From Syntrophaceticus sp050949745 (lineage in GTDB: Bacteria > Bacillota > DSM-12270 > Thermacetogeniales > Thermacetogeniaceae), in the NCBI GenBank assembly GCA_050949745.1, contig JBMNGF010000010.1:62001-126000 (forward strand): 64,000 bases of DNA. Direction: 5' to 3'. A program made the translations under genes and the position numbers. Every line of letters starts with the position of its first letter. The stretch's first letter is position 1. The notes beneath the pieces were generated by a model. It had not been told where the DNA came from. It worked only from the letters and a program-made list of their open reading frames with translations, and made no database searches. Shown piece after piece: positions 26,991 through 35,595 of the stretch.

Positions 26991-27051
26991 TTAGGCATAA
27001 AGGCTCAAGTGTTGTTAATTAGCGTTATGCTACGTCGAGAATAACGATAAC
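26991..27051 (-). repeat. Proximal copy of the duplicated operator plus riboswitch 5' end (truncated)
   Basis: This 61-base unit is a near copy of 27191-27251, exactly 200 bases away. It holds a CGTTAT-N12-ATAACG operator (27023-27046) and the 5' part of the riboswitch (ACACTTGAGCCTTTATGCCT) but then runs into tnpB-derived sequence, so the aptamer is incomplete. Confidence 0.8.
27023..27046 (-). promoter_or_regulatory. ModE-like operator, proximal copy
   Basis: Same CGTTAT-N12-ATAACG inverted repeat as the distal copy, 201 bases closer to the transporter genes. Confidence 0.5.
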
Positions 27052-27114
27052 AAAAACAAATTGAAGTTTTCATTCAGTGGTTACCAGTCATCAAAAATAA
27101 AGATCATCATGCCT

Positions 27115-27212
27115 CACTCCTTTCCAAATACAGGGAGGCGCAGCGATTTCTCGCCTACCCTCTCGGCCGAAACACCATGCCTTAAAAGGTTTAGGCATAA
27201 AGGCTCGGAGTG
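27115..27212 (-). promoter_or_regulatory. Moco/Tuco-type riboswitch
   Basis: The minus strand begins CACTCCGAGCC, forms an ATGCC/GGCAT stem, then GTTTCGGCC, then GGCGAGAAATCGCTGCGCC and ends CTGTATTTGGAAAGGAGTG. This follows the E. coli moaA Moco aptamer order (ACACTCTAGCC, GGCC, GAAATGA loop, CGCCTCCCGTATCTGGAAAGG), and CACTCC pairs with GGAGTG to close it. The segment between GGCC and GGCG is short, as in variants suggested to sense the tungsten cofactor. It is upstream of the metal transporter operon, separated by the truncated copy and the tnpB scrap. Confidence 0.8.
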
Positions 27213-27223
27213 TTGTTATTTGA

Positions 27224-27247
27224 CGTTATGCTCCGCTGAGAATAACG
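27224..27247 (-). promoter_or_regulatory. ModE-like operator, distal copy
   Basis: Inverted repeat CGTTAT, 12 bases, ATAACG. The half-sites and spacing resemble the ModE molybdate-repressor site of E. coli modA as I remember it. It lies just upstream of the riboswitch, where a promoter is expected. Confidence 0.55.
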
Positions 27248-27251
27248 ATAA

Positions 27252-27483
27252 TATAAAAAATATGTCTCTCATCAAAAAAGGTACTGTTAGCTTAAATAAA
27301 AGCCAATAGCCGAGAACAGTATTTTCTAATATTATCCAAAAAAGCTTCTAACATTTTCTTCTTATATTTTAATATTTCGTTAATATTTATTTCGACACAC
27401 TCCAGCTATATCCTTCAAATAAAGAAAATTTTGAGAAGAAAATAAAAGAATAGTAATTATAGCAGACTGTTATAAAATTAAGC
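27252..27483. other. AT-rich intergenic region
   Basis: No gene is seen between the ModE-like operator and the terminator of the hdr-flx operon. It presumably holds the promoter of the metal transporter operon on the minus strand. Confidence 0.4.
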
Positions 27484-27515
27484 ATGCGGGCAGAGGAGCC
27501 ACTCCACGCCCGCAT
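27484..27515 (-). terminator. Terminator of the hdr-flx operon
   Basis: Stem ATGCGGGC/GCCCGCAT with inner GGAG/CTCC, followed on the minus strand by GCTTAATTTT, 40 bases after flxA. Confidence 0.8.
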
Positions 27516-27555
27516 ACTTCTCAAATGACCTAACAACATGCGGCAACTATTTAGC

Positions 27556-28377
27556 TTACCACTCCGGCGGCAATGTTTTTAATTCTGCCAAGCTGAAGAC
27601 TGGACCATCCAGACAGATAAACTTACTGCCGATATTGCAGCGTCCGCATTTGCCGATACCGCACTTCATACGCATTTCCAGTGTGGTGATCACCTGATCC
27701 TCACTAAAGCCCAGCTTTTCTAAAGCCTGCAGTACGAATTTAATCATGATCGGTGGGCCACAGGTCACTGCGATTTTTCCTTTTGGTGAGGGTTTCAATT
27801 CCTCCAGATAGGCAGGCACAAACCCTACCTTGCCATCCCAATCATCATCCCCACGGTCTACAGTCACATAGACATCCATATCCTTTACCTTCGGCCAGTT
27901 ATCAAATAGATCATATTTGAATACCAGGTCTGCCGGAGACCTTGAACCATACAGCACATCCAAATGGCCGAAATCATCTCTATTGACGACACAGTGATTG
28001 ATTAAGGACCTGAGGGGTGCCAGACCGATACCACCGCCGATAAATAATATATCCTTACCCTTCATTATTTCCACAGGGAAGTTGTTACCGTAAGGGCCGC
28101 GCACACCGACAGCTGCTCCTACCTCTAGTTCGTGAAGGGCATCGGTCATCACACCGACCCTTTTAATGCTGAACTCCAAATAGTCATCCCCCTGCCAGGT
28201 GATAGAGAACATAGCCTCTCCTACAGGGACCACAGAAAGCATCGCCAACTGCCCCGGCTTGGGAGTAAAGGGTTTGCCATTTGGAGTTGTGACATGAAAT
28301 GTTTTTACATCAGGAGTTTCGTCTATGATTTTTGTGATCGTACCCATTTCAGGCAAAAGTGGCTGTTCACTAGGCAT
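27556..28377 (-). CDS. flxA: FlxA-like FAD/NAD(H)-binding reductase subunit
   Basis: 273 residues of the ferredoxin-NADP reductase/PyrK-like fold: an FAD domain (KPGQLAMLSVVPVGEAMFSI), NAD-binding GGGIGLAPLRSLI, and VTCGPPIMIKFVLQAL. Near the C terminus MKCGIGKCGRCNIGSKFIC gives the four Cys of a 2Fe-2S cluster. In Desulfovibrio vulgaris, FlxABCD works with HdrABC to couple NADH oxidation to ferredoxin and a disulfide. This is the last gene of hdrCBA-flxDCBA and overlaps flxB by 8 bases. Confidence 0.9.
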   Translation of the reverse strand: MPSEQPLLPEMGTITKIIDETPDVKTFHVTTPNGKPFTPKPGQLAMLSVVPVGEAMFSITWQGDDYLEFSIKRVGVMTDALHELEVGAAVGVRGPYGNNFPVEIMKGKDILFIGGGIGLAPLRSLINHCVVNRDDFGHLDVLYGSRSPADLVFKYDLFDNWPKVKDMDVYVTVDRGDDDWDGKVGFVPAYLEELKPSPKGKIAVTCGPPIMIKFVLQALEKLGFSEDQVITTLEMRMKCGIGKCGRCNIGSKFICLDGPVFSLAELKTLPPEW

Positions 28378-29371
28378 CTACGGTCACCTCCTCCAACTGG
28401 TTGATAAAGTCGGCTATATTCAGCCCTACCGGACACTCACGCAGACAGCGCCCACATCCGGTACAGAGGAACATCCCATAGCGCTCATGGAAGAACTGCA
28501 GCTTATGGAGATATCTGTTACGGATTCTCTCCACTTTAGAAGGCCTGACATCATGACCCCCTGCCATCAGCGCATAATCCTTACCACAGCAGGAATCCCA
28601 GGTGCGATATCTAAATCCTTCCGAGGCTTTCGGATTTTTGCAGTTGATATCGAAACAATGACAGGAAGGACAGAGAAAAGCACAGGTGTTACAGCCAATG
28701 CACTGTTCAGAAACCTTTTCCCAGATGGGGTGATCAAACATTTGCTGTAGTTTTTCTACAACACCATCGATCTTTACCTGCATCGAGAAAGTAGGTTCCC
28801 CTGGCTTCTTTTCGCTGCTATCACTTAACTGCCCCGCTATCTTGTTCATTATCTCTTTGCCTTTATCTGTTTTTGCCTCAAAACCGTACTCTCCATCAAG
28901 GTCAAAGAGAGCTATATCAGCACCTTCGGCTTCCGCAGGGTTGACACCCATCTGCTTACAGAAACAGGTATCCTCAGCCCTAGTGCATCCCAGTGAGATG
29001 ATCACTAAGCGATCTCTTTTTTCCTTATAATAATTGTCCACATAAGTTCTGGTCAGGAAAACCTCATCAAAACACCTGATGGCCTGGACATCACAGGGGC
29101 GCACCCCGAAGACAATGAGCTTTTCGCTGCCAGGGGGTGGAATTTCTACGGTATTTTCCTCCCCGAACTTATAGTTATATATCACTTCCGTCTGTGGAAA
29201 GAGAACCTCTTTAGGAGACAATGTTGTGTTATGTTCCAGGTCAACCTCAATATCCTTTGTCCAGGGAACAAACCTGCTCATATCTCCTGAACTGCACGGT
29301 ACAAATACAGTCCCCTCTTTGGCCAACTCCTCCAGCAGCGCGGGAAGCTTATCTTTAGAAACAGCTTTCAT
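28370..29371 (-). CDS. flxB: FlxB-like iron-sulfur subunit
   Basis: 333 residues. The N-terminal 220 residues resemble the sulfhydrogenase beta-subunit family (VFGVRPCDVQAIRCFDEVF, SLGCTRAEDTCFC). Two 4Fe-4S motifs follow: CIGCNTCAFLCPSCHCFD and CTGCGRCLRECPVG, with an extra FRYRTWDSCCGKDYALMAGG between. It should pass electrons between FlxA and the Hdr subunits. Its place between flxC and flxA matches known flx clusters. Confidence 0.88.
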   Translation of the reverse strand: MKAVSKDKLPALLEELAKEGTVFVPCSSGDMSRFVPWTKDIEVDLEHNTTLSPKEVLFPQTEVIYNYKFGEENTVEIPPPGSEKLIVFGVRPCDVQAIRCFDEVFLTRTYVDNYYKEKRDRLVIISLGCTRAEDTCFCKQMGVNPAEAEGADIALFDLDGEYGFEAKTDKGKEIMNKIAGQLSDSSEKKPGEPTFSMQVKIDGVVEKLQQMFDHPIWEKVSEQCIGCNTCAFLCPSCHCFDINCKNPKASEGFRYRTWDSCCGKDYALMAGGHDVRPSKVERIRNRYLHKLQFFHERYGMFLCTGCGRCLRECPVGLNIADFINQLEEVTVDA

Positions 29372-29398
29372 CTAAAAACCACCTCCTTGCACCATATC

Positions 29399-30289
29399 CT
29401 ACATAAACTCTTCGGGGTCACCGGTCTCATACTGAGTAAGCGGTGGCCTCTGTTCGAGATCCAATCCTGCTTCAAAGGGTCCGAACAGTTCATTTATGTC
29501 TTTGATTAATTTTCGGTTAAGCTGCATCAGGGGCAGACCAGCCGGACAGACCCGTTCGCACTCTCCACATTCAATACAGCGGTCAGCAACATGCCATACC
29601 CGGATCATATGGAAAACTTGATTCTGTTCAGTACTCACTTCTTTATCCAACCAGCTCGGTTTGGTACAGTCAAACAAGCATTCCGGACAGCTGCATGCCG
29701 GACAAACATTTCTGCAGGCATAGCAGCGCAGACATTTATCAGCCTGGGCTGTCCAATAAGCATACTTCTCATCCACAGATTTTTTCTCTAGCTCATTTAC
29801 TTCAGCAAACCTTTCCTTCTCTTGTGGTTCTTCCACTGGTGAGCCAAGCATTTCATCGTAGAGGACTGGATTGGGATGCCGGCATTCCTCGCACTTCTTC
29901 GCTTTAGGCACTGACGTTGCATCCTTGTAGTATCCTCTGACAGCTGTTTTAGGATCTTTCAGACCTGGACAGGGTATACCGATCAGATAGATATTCTCCC
30001 TCTTGATCTGTTTATCCTGAAGCATCCTTACTATGCCCCGGGAATCGCAGCCTTTGACAAAAAGGGCAACCTTTTTATCCTTGTTCGGCTTATCCAACAG
30101 ATAGATGGCCAGGTTGTTAATAGCAAAGTCATCCCATACCAATTTCTCGGCATCTTCGGGTTTATCGATGATCACAGGGGGTGTTGAATAAAAAAACATC
30201 CCCTTCTCCCAACCGAGAACTCTTTCAACTTCACCTTTTTCCAGCAATTCCTTCGCTCTCTTCTGCATCAACCCGGTAATCTCATTCAT
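29399..30289 (-). CDS. flxC: FlxC-like iron-sulfur subunit
   Basis: 296 residues. A KGCDSRGIVRML segment like that of FrhB/HdrA2-associated proteins is followed by Cys-rich stretches: KKCEECRHPNP, CLRCYACRNVCPACSCPECL and CIECGECERVCPAG, enough for at least two 4Fe-4S clusters. Family members accompany FlxA/B/D and HdrABC. Its ATG overlaps the flxD stop by 8 bases. Confidence 0.85.
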   Translation of the reverse strand: MNEITGLMQKRAKELLEKGEVERVLGWEKGMFFYSTPPVIIDKPEDAEKLVWDDFAINNLAIYLLDKPNKDKKVALFVKGCDSRGIVRMLQDKQIKRENIYLIGIPCPGLKDPKTAVRGYYKDATSVPKAKKCEECRHPNPVLYDEMLGSPVEEPQEKERFAEVNELEKKSVDEKYAYWTAQADKCLRCYACRNVCPACSCPECLFDCTKPSWLDKEVSTEQNQVFHMIRVWHVADRCIECGECERVCPAGLPLMQLNRKLIKDINELFGPFEAGLDLEQRPPLTQYETGDPEEFM

Positions 30290-30701
30290 ATTGCTCCCTC
30301 AACTTTCTGTTGGGGCCCAGCGCCCGGACTTTGCTTGTCAGTTCCTCTACTGTATCCACAAACTTCTGGGCTTCAGAACCGGAGACCCACTTGACTAATA
30401 AGCGATCTGGCTCCAGTCCAATATATTCCATCATCCTTGTCACCAAAGAAAAACGCCGTCTTGAAAAGTAATTGCCACTAACATAGTAGCAGTCGCCGGG
30501 GTGTCACCCGGCCACCAGTACACCATCTGCTCCCTTTTGAAATGCCTTAAAGACAAACTGGGGATTGATTCGCCCAGAACAGGGAACCCGGATGATGCGT
30601 ACATCCGGCGGGTACTGCATGCGGTTCAAACCAGCCAGGTCTGCACCCGCATATGCGCACCAGTTGCAGCAAAAAGCAACTATCTTGGTGTCTACAGACA
30701 C
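30282..30701 (-). CDS. flxD: FlxD/MvhD-like electron-transfer subunit, a selenoprotein
   Basis: Small 2Fe-2S protein that links a flavin or hydrogenase module to HdrA. Starting at GTG 30701 (GGAGGTG upstream, overlapping hdrA by 10 bases) it reads MSVDTKIVAFCCNWCAYAG, VPCSGRINPQFV, KGADGVLVAG, then TGA (30504-30506), then HPGDCYYVSGNYFSRRRFS and on to NRKLREQYE, stop at 30282. Reading the TGA as selenocysteine gives 139 residues, the family length, with Sec in the motif VxG(C/U)HPGDCHY where Methanococcus VhuD also has Sec. A stem-loop follows the TGA. Stopping at the TGA would cut the protein at 65 residues. Confidence 0.9.
30474..30506 (-). promoter_or_regulatory. Candidate SECIS element of flxD
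   Basis: UGA at 30504-30506; about 13 bases later the RNA can form GCUACU-AUGUU-AGUGGC (30474-30490), a 6-bp stem with a 5-base loop, close to the geometry of bacterial SECIS hairpins. Confidence 0.6.
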
Positions 30702-32668
30702 AGGGCATCCACCTCCGCTAATACTTGCTCATTTGTAAACCCTTTAAGGTCAATTGCACCGGCACGGCAAGCCACAGTACATGCTCCACATCCCTGGCAG
30801 AGACCGCTGTTAACGGAAGCCACCTGGCGCTCACCCCGGTGCCTATCTTCGATGGTTTTAAGTTCAATGGCCTTATAGGGACAGATATCAACACAAAGGC
30901 CGCAGCCTGAACAAACCTGCTCATTCACACCTGTGATCAGGGGGCTGGTAGCCATTTCATCCCTGGAAAAGAGCACAGCCACTTTAGCTGCGGCGGCACT
31001 GGCCTGAGCCACAGTATCAGGAATATCTTTAGGACCCTGACAGCAGCCCGCCAAATAAACACCACCTGTAAAGGTTTCCACAGGTTTCAGTTTAGGGTGT
31101 GCCTCTGTGAACCATCCATCAGGATCGGTCGACAAGCCGAACAACTGGCCAACACTGCTTGAAGCACTACTGGGTACCATGGCGGTTGCCAAAACCACCA
31201 TATCGGCTTCTACCTTCACCGGATCCCCTAATAAGGAATCCTCACCACAGACCACCAGTTTATCGCCCAACTGGTAGATACGGGACACCCGTCCCCTTAC
31301 ATATTGAGCACCTTCATGGACAGTCCTCTGGTAAAACTCATCATATGCCTTACCAGGTGTCCTTACATCCATATAAAAGACAACGGCTTGTCCATCTTCG
31401 ATCTTTTCTATCACCTGATGCGCATGCTTTGCCGTATACATACAGCAGGCCCGTGAACAGTATGACTTCCCTTTAGCATCGTCCCTAGAACCCACACACT
31501 TGATGAACACCACGGTTTTGGGCTCTTTCCCATCAGAGGGTCTCAGGATCTTACCTGCGGTGGGACCTGATGCGTTAACTAACCTTTCGAACTGGAGGCC
31601 TGTAATTATATCTGGATATTTGCCATATCCATATTCCCCATATGATTCCTCCCAGTCCCAGAGATCAAATCCGGTACCGACTACAACTGCACCGAAGCGA
31701 TCCTCAACAATTTTATCTTTATCATCAAAATTAATTGCATCCCGTGGGCAATTCTTGGCGCAAATACCGCACCTATCCTTTAATATTTTTCGGCAGCGCT
31801 CTGGGTCTATGACTGGCTTACCAGGTACCGCCTGGGCAAATGGTTTGTAGATAGCTGTTCTCTGCCCCATCCCCTCATCAAATTCACTGGAAATCTTTTT
31901 GTTGGGGCATTTTTCTATACAGAGACCACATCCCGTACAGAGGTCATGATTCACATATTTCGCTTTTTGTCTTATTTTAACATCAAAATTACCGATATAA
32001 CCGGAGACTTCCTCAACTTCACAAGAAGTCATCAAAGTAATATTAGGGTGCTGTGCCACAGCACTCATCTTGGGGGTGCTAATTCAAGCCGAACAATCAA
32101 GGGTGGGGAAAGTCTTATCTAGCTGGGCCATCCTACCACCAATCGTCGGCTCCTTTTCAACAAGTGTCACCTGGTAACCCGCATCAGCAATATCCAGAGC
32201 TGACTGCATCCCCGCAATACCACCGCCGATGACCAGGGCTTTCTTTTCAATGGGTATATAATCCTCTTGCAGAGGAACAACATGAGCCACCTTGTACACA
32301 GCCGCTCTGACCAAATCAATGGCCTTCAATGTGGCTGCATCTTTTTCCTTACTATGCACCCAGGAAACCTGCTCTCTGAGGTTAGTCATCACCATCAGAT
32401 AAGGGTTTTTTCCTGCATCTCCAAGACACTTGCGGAAAGTATCCTCATGCATCCGAGGAGAACAGGAAGCCACTACAATCCTATCCAGGTTATGCTCCTT
32501 TACAGCCTCTTTGATCACTTCCTGGCCAGGCTCAGAACACATATATTGATAATCTGTGGAATAAGCTACATAAGGAAACTTCTTAGCTTCTTCCGCTACC
32601 CGATGGCAGTCCACTGCAGCAGCTATATTTGAACCACAGTGGCAGATAAAAACTCCTATTCGTTTCAC
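30692..32668 (-). CDS. hdrA: Heterodisulfide reductase subunit A-like flavoprotein, a selenoprotein
   Basis: The flavin-based electron-bifurcating subunit. It opens MKRIGVFICHCGSNI, has the FAD motif ALVIGGGIAGMQSALDIADA and then PTLDCSA, TGA at 32084-32086, ISTPKMSAVAQHPNITL. No frame change is needed across the TGA, and homologues have Cys (DCSACILTPKM) or, in Methanococcus, Sec at this place, so Sec195 is assigned. Four further Fe-S motifs follow, including CTGCGLCIEKCP, CGICAKNCP, CSGCGLCVDICP and CQGCGACTVACRAG. Total 658 residues. Located between hdrB and flxD in one operon. Confidence 0.92.
32048..32086 (-). promoter_or_regulatory. Candidate SECIS element of hdrA
   Basis: UGA at 32084-32086; 19 bases later the RNA forms GUGCUG-UGGCA-CAGCAC (32048-32064), a 6-bp stem with a 5-base loop containing G and U, much like the flxD candidate. 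Confidence 0.65.
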
Positions 32669-32685
32669 CAGGCTCCTTACCTCCT

Positions 32686-33567
32686 TTACGCAGTTTCTTT
32701 CCTACCAATTTCCATTGCAAGGGAAACTGAGTCGACAAAGTGCTTTTCCAATCCGATCTCTTTGGTGCTAGCTCCGAAAGAGAGAGCCATTAATTCTGTA
32801 AAATAATATATCGGCAAATTAAAATCTGCTTTGTATTTTTTCTTGATTTCTTCCTGGCGAAGATCTAAATTCATCTGACACATTGGGCAAGCGGCCGCAA
32901 TACAATCCGCCCCACATAGCTGGGCGGCGCGAAGTAATTCATAAGATAATGGTAGGCCGTTTTCGGGAGATAGCGTGACCATCCCTGCACCACAGCACTC
33001 AGTTTTATGCGGCCACTCTACCGGAGTACCACCCAAAGCTGTAATAAGATCATCCATGCTCTGGGGATCCTCTGTCCGGTCGTCAAAATGTCCCAATTTC
33101 GGTGGGCGCACCAAAAAGCACCCGTAATAGCAAGCAACCTTTAAACCTGTCAAGGGTTTTGTTATTTCTGCCCCAATGGCGTTCAAACCAACTTTATCAA
33201 CAAAAACTTCCAGGATAGACCGGGTATTATTGGTAGCATGATAATCCATATCGATCACCTGGGCTACTTCCTGCTGCACTTCTTCGTCCTGGCGTACAGC
33301 TGTTTCCACATTTTTAAAGTGAGTGTAACAGGCTGCACAAGGCACTGCCACATCTAAGCCCTCTTTTTCCGCTATTGCCAAATTGCGGGCAGGCAAAGCC
33401 AATGCCAGCAAATGATCCACTGTATGAGCGGAACTAGCACCACAACAATTCCAACTGGGTATTTCCCATAAATCAAGATCAACTTTCTTGGCACAATATT
33501 CTGTGGAAAGATTGAATTCGATACCGGTTGTTTCTAATGAACAACCAGGATAATAAGCGACCTTCAT
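32686..33567 (-). CDS. hdrB: Heterodisulfide reductase subunit B-like protein
   Basis: 293 residues with two CCG domains: YYPGCSLE...WNCCGASSAH...CAACYTH and CYYGCFLV...ECCGAGMVT...CPMCQMNLD. In HdrB these bind the noncubane 4Fe-4S clusters that cleave a disulfide. The physiological disulfide in a bacterium without coenzyme M/B is unknown (a DsrC-type or small thiol substrate is possible). Two bases separate it from hdrC. Confidence 0.93.
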   Translation of the reverse strand: MKVAYYPGCSLETTGIEFNLSTEYCAKKVDLDLWEIPSWNCCGASSAHTVDHLLALALPARNLAIAEKEGLDVAVPCAACYTHFKNVETAVRQDEEVQQEVAQVIDMDYHATNNTRSILEVFVDKVGLNAIGAEITKPLTGLKVACYYGCFLVRPPKLGHFDDRTEDPQSMDDLITALGGTPVEWPHKTECCGAGMVTLSPENGLPLSYELLRAAQLCGADCIAAACPMCQMNLDLRQEEIKKKYKADFNLPIYYFTELMALSFGASTKEIGLEKHFVDSVSLAMEIGRKETA

Positions 33568-33569
33568 GC

Positions 33570-34133
33570 TTAACCTCCCCTCCTTTCCCGTACTCTCTCA
33601 AAGATCTTTTTGACCTCCCCACCATCTCCGATCCTTGGAGGCAGCATCGCCAGCTTACCCTTGGACATCATCTTAGGCCCCAAATCCATATTGTTGAATA
33701 GCTTCCGAGAGCGAAGGTTATTTTTCATCGTCATCTCCATCTCATAGAGCCGACCATTGTTCTTCACAGACTCCAAAAAAGCCTTGTGGAAGATAAGGAT
33801 ATTAGGCATAGCAGCAACACCTTGTTTTTGAGACTCTATGCGCAGCAATTCCATCATTTTGGCAGGATTCACATCACGGGGGCAACGTGTACTGCATGTC
33901 TCACAGGATAAACAGAACCAGATAGCCTTTGATCGCAAAGCCTTATCAGCTAACCCCATCTGCAGCAGCCTTACGACCTGCCTTGTTGTGTAATCCATGG
34001 ACTCGGCCATAGGGCACCCGGCAGTACACTTGCCACACTGATAGCAGGCACTGATATCAATGCCCTCGGTCATTAATTTCTCCGTCCATTCTTTAGCTAC
34101 AGGATGCAAAACAGATAATTCAATGTTTTCCAT
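33570..34133 (-). CDS. hdrC: Heterodisulfide reductase subunit C-like ferredoxin
   Basis: 187 residues with two 4Fe-4S motifs, CYQCGKCTAGCPMAES and CLSCETCSTRCPRD, joining HdrA to HdrB. First gene of the seven-gene hdrCBA-flxDCBA operon. A TATAAT box at 34283-34288 on the minus strand is a possible -10 without a convincing -35. Confidence 0.92.
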   Translation of the reverse strand: MENIELSVLHPVAKEWTEKLMTEGIDISACYQCGKCTAGCPMAESMDYTTRQVVRLLQMGLADKALRSKAIWFCLSCETCSTRCPRDVNPAKMMELLRIESQKQGVAAMPNILIFHKAFLESVKNNGRLYEMEMTMKNNLRSRKLFNNMDLGPKMMSKGKLAMLPPRIGDGGEVKKIFERVRERRGG

Positions 34134-34593
34134 ACTTTCATCTCACCACCTTCTGATTATTGGTAGTCATACATAACCTCCCAACTGTACGGACAACAGA
34201 AACTACAGCTCACCTCCTGCAGAAAATTCTTTGTGTAAAATAACTGTTCGGAAAGCTGCATCAACTTAGCTGTATACTATATATTATAATAGATCTTTAC
34301 TACCACATAAAAACAAAGAAAGCCGAGCACTGAAAGTTTTATATAAAAAGGTATAGTTGCTAACAACTATACCTCCGCGAACCCCTATCTGCCATCTCCA
34401 CCCTAGGTGTTTCCGTTTTAAGTTGAAAACACAAAGTTTACACATCAGATTACCTAATCCTAAATGCTACCCAATAGCTTTCAAACTTTAAGAACTGGTA
34501 ACCTTAACGAGTTAAGATGAGGTTAACAGAATAATCTTTGTTTCATTATTATATATTCGTGAATATTGGCTGGTATCCTGCTTTAGAAAATAA
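34134..34593. other. Intergenic region upstream of hdrC
   Basis: 460 bases with a terminator at 34340-34373 for the upstream moco operon and the presumed promoter of the hdr operon. No gene seen. Confidence 0.5.
34340..34373 (-). terminator. Terminator after the molybdenum cofactor operon
   Basis: Perfect 10-bp stem GGTATAGTTG/CAACTATACC with a four-base loop, followed on the minus strand by TTTTTATA. It lies about 220 bases past moaB. Confidence 0.85.
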
Positions 34594-35106
34594 TTATTTC
34601 TTTTCTTTTTCCGGTCGGGCGCATTCCCCTCCCCGACCCTGTAGAATTTCTAAGGAATGGGGAAGAGCTGGCATAATAACCTCCAGATTTTCACGGACAG
34701 CCCGGGGACTGCCAGGTAGATTTATAATCAATGTCCTGCCACGGCTCCCAGCCACAGCTCTGGAGATCATGGCATGAGGCGTTTTTTCCAATCCTTTTAT
34801 ACGCATTGCTTCGGCAATACCCGGTATAACACGCTCCACCACATCCATGGTCGCCTCAGGGGTCACATCCCTTGGACCAAGGCCTGTACCACCGGTAGTC
34901 AGAACCAGGTCAACCTGCTCCAGGTCAGCATACTGCACAAGCTTTTCCGCCAATACTTTTCTTTCATCAGGCACCACATCATAGGCAACAACTTCGCCAT
35001 CGATCCCGGCAACCAGTTCTCTGATCACCTGAGCACTGCGGTCTTCTCGCTCCCCTCGTGAGCCTTTATCACTTGCTGTCAATATGGCTACTAAGATCTT
35101 TCCCAA
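34594..35106 (-). CDS. moaB: Molybdopterin adenylyltransferase family protein (MoaB/MogA)
   Basis: 170 residues, adenylates molybdopterin before metal insertion. Motifs: ILTASDKGSRGEREDRS, LTTGGTGLGPRDVTPEAT, SRAVAGSRGRTLIINLPGSP. The last 15 residues are a charged tail with a single Cys. The start overlaps moaC by 16 bases. Confidence 0.92.
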   Translation of the reverse strand: MGKILVAILTASDKGSRGEREDRSAQVIRELVAGIDGEVVAYDVVPDERKVLAEKLVQYADLEQVDLVLTTGGTGLGPRDVTPEATMDVVERVIPGIAEAMRIKGLEKTPHAMISRAVAGSRGRTLIINLPGSPRAVRENLEVIMPALPHSLEILQGRGGECARPEKEKK

Positions 35107-35591
35107 TTCTGTTCACCTTCTCTAATAAATCTTCCGCTTTTGCCGCCGAACTTTTCCACAAGGCGAATCTCCCCGATCACCATACCGCGGTCGACAGCCT
35201 TGCACATATCATAGATCGTTAAAGCCGCTGTACTCACTGCGGTCAATGCCTCCATCTCTACTCCTGTTTTCCCCTGACAGCTAACCTGAGCCTCAATCTC
35301 AACAGCGGAGTGCTGGTCATCATAGCGAAAATCGAGATCGATTCCGGTCAACAAAAGGGGATGGCACATGGGAATCAGTTCAAAGGTTCTTTTTGCACCC
35401 ATAATTCCTGCCACCTGGGCAACAGCCAGTACATTCCCCTTTTTTATACCCCCTGTTTTGATCAGTTCCAGTGTCTCCGGATTCATATAAACCTTGCCTC
35501 GGGCACGAGCCACTCTCTTTGTGATATCCTTGGTGCCCACATCGACCATCCGAGCCCTGCCTTGGTCATCAAAATGCGTAAAATCATCCAT
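35091..35591 (-). CDS. moaC: Cyclic pyranopterin monophosphate synthase MoaC
   Basis: 166 residues, second step of cofactor synthesis. Motifs: RMVDVGTKDITKRVARA, the MCHPLLLTGIDLDF block, TGVEMEALTAVSTAALTIYD and MCKAVDRGM. It lies directly after moaA. Confidence 0.95.
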   Translation of the reverse strand: MDDFTHFDDQGRARMVDVGTKDITKRVARARGKVYMNPETLELIKTGGIKKGNVLAVAQVAGIMGAKRTFELIPMCHPLLLTGIDLDFRYDDQHSAVEIEAQVSCQGKTGVEMEALTAVSTAALTIYDMCKAVDRGMVIGEIRLVEKFGGKSGRFIREGEQNWERS

Positions 35592-35595
35592 TGGT

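Noticed and set aside
26801..26998. A 65-residue protein upstream of the permease
   Set aside because: Its text and DNA match tnpB 3' ends; it has no ribosome site and is a remnant.
30504..30701. A 65-residue stand-alone protein ending at 30504
   Set aside because: The reading frame continues with conserved FlxD/MvhD text after the TGA and overlaps the next gene, so the TGA is read as selenocysteine.
32084..32668. hdrA as two genes split at 32084
   Set aside because: Both pieces are in the same frame, separated only by a TGA at a known Cys/Sec site.
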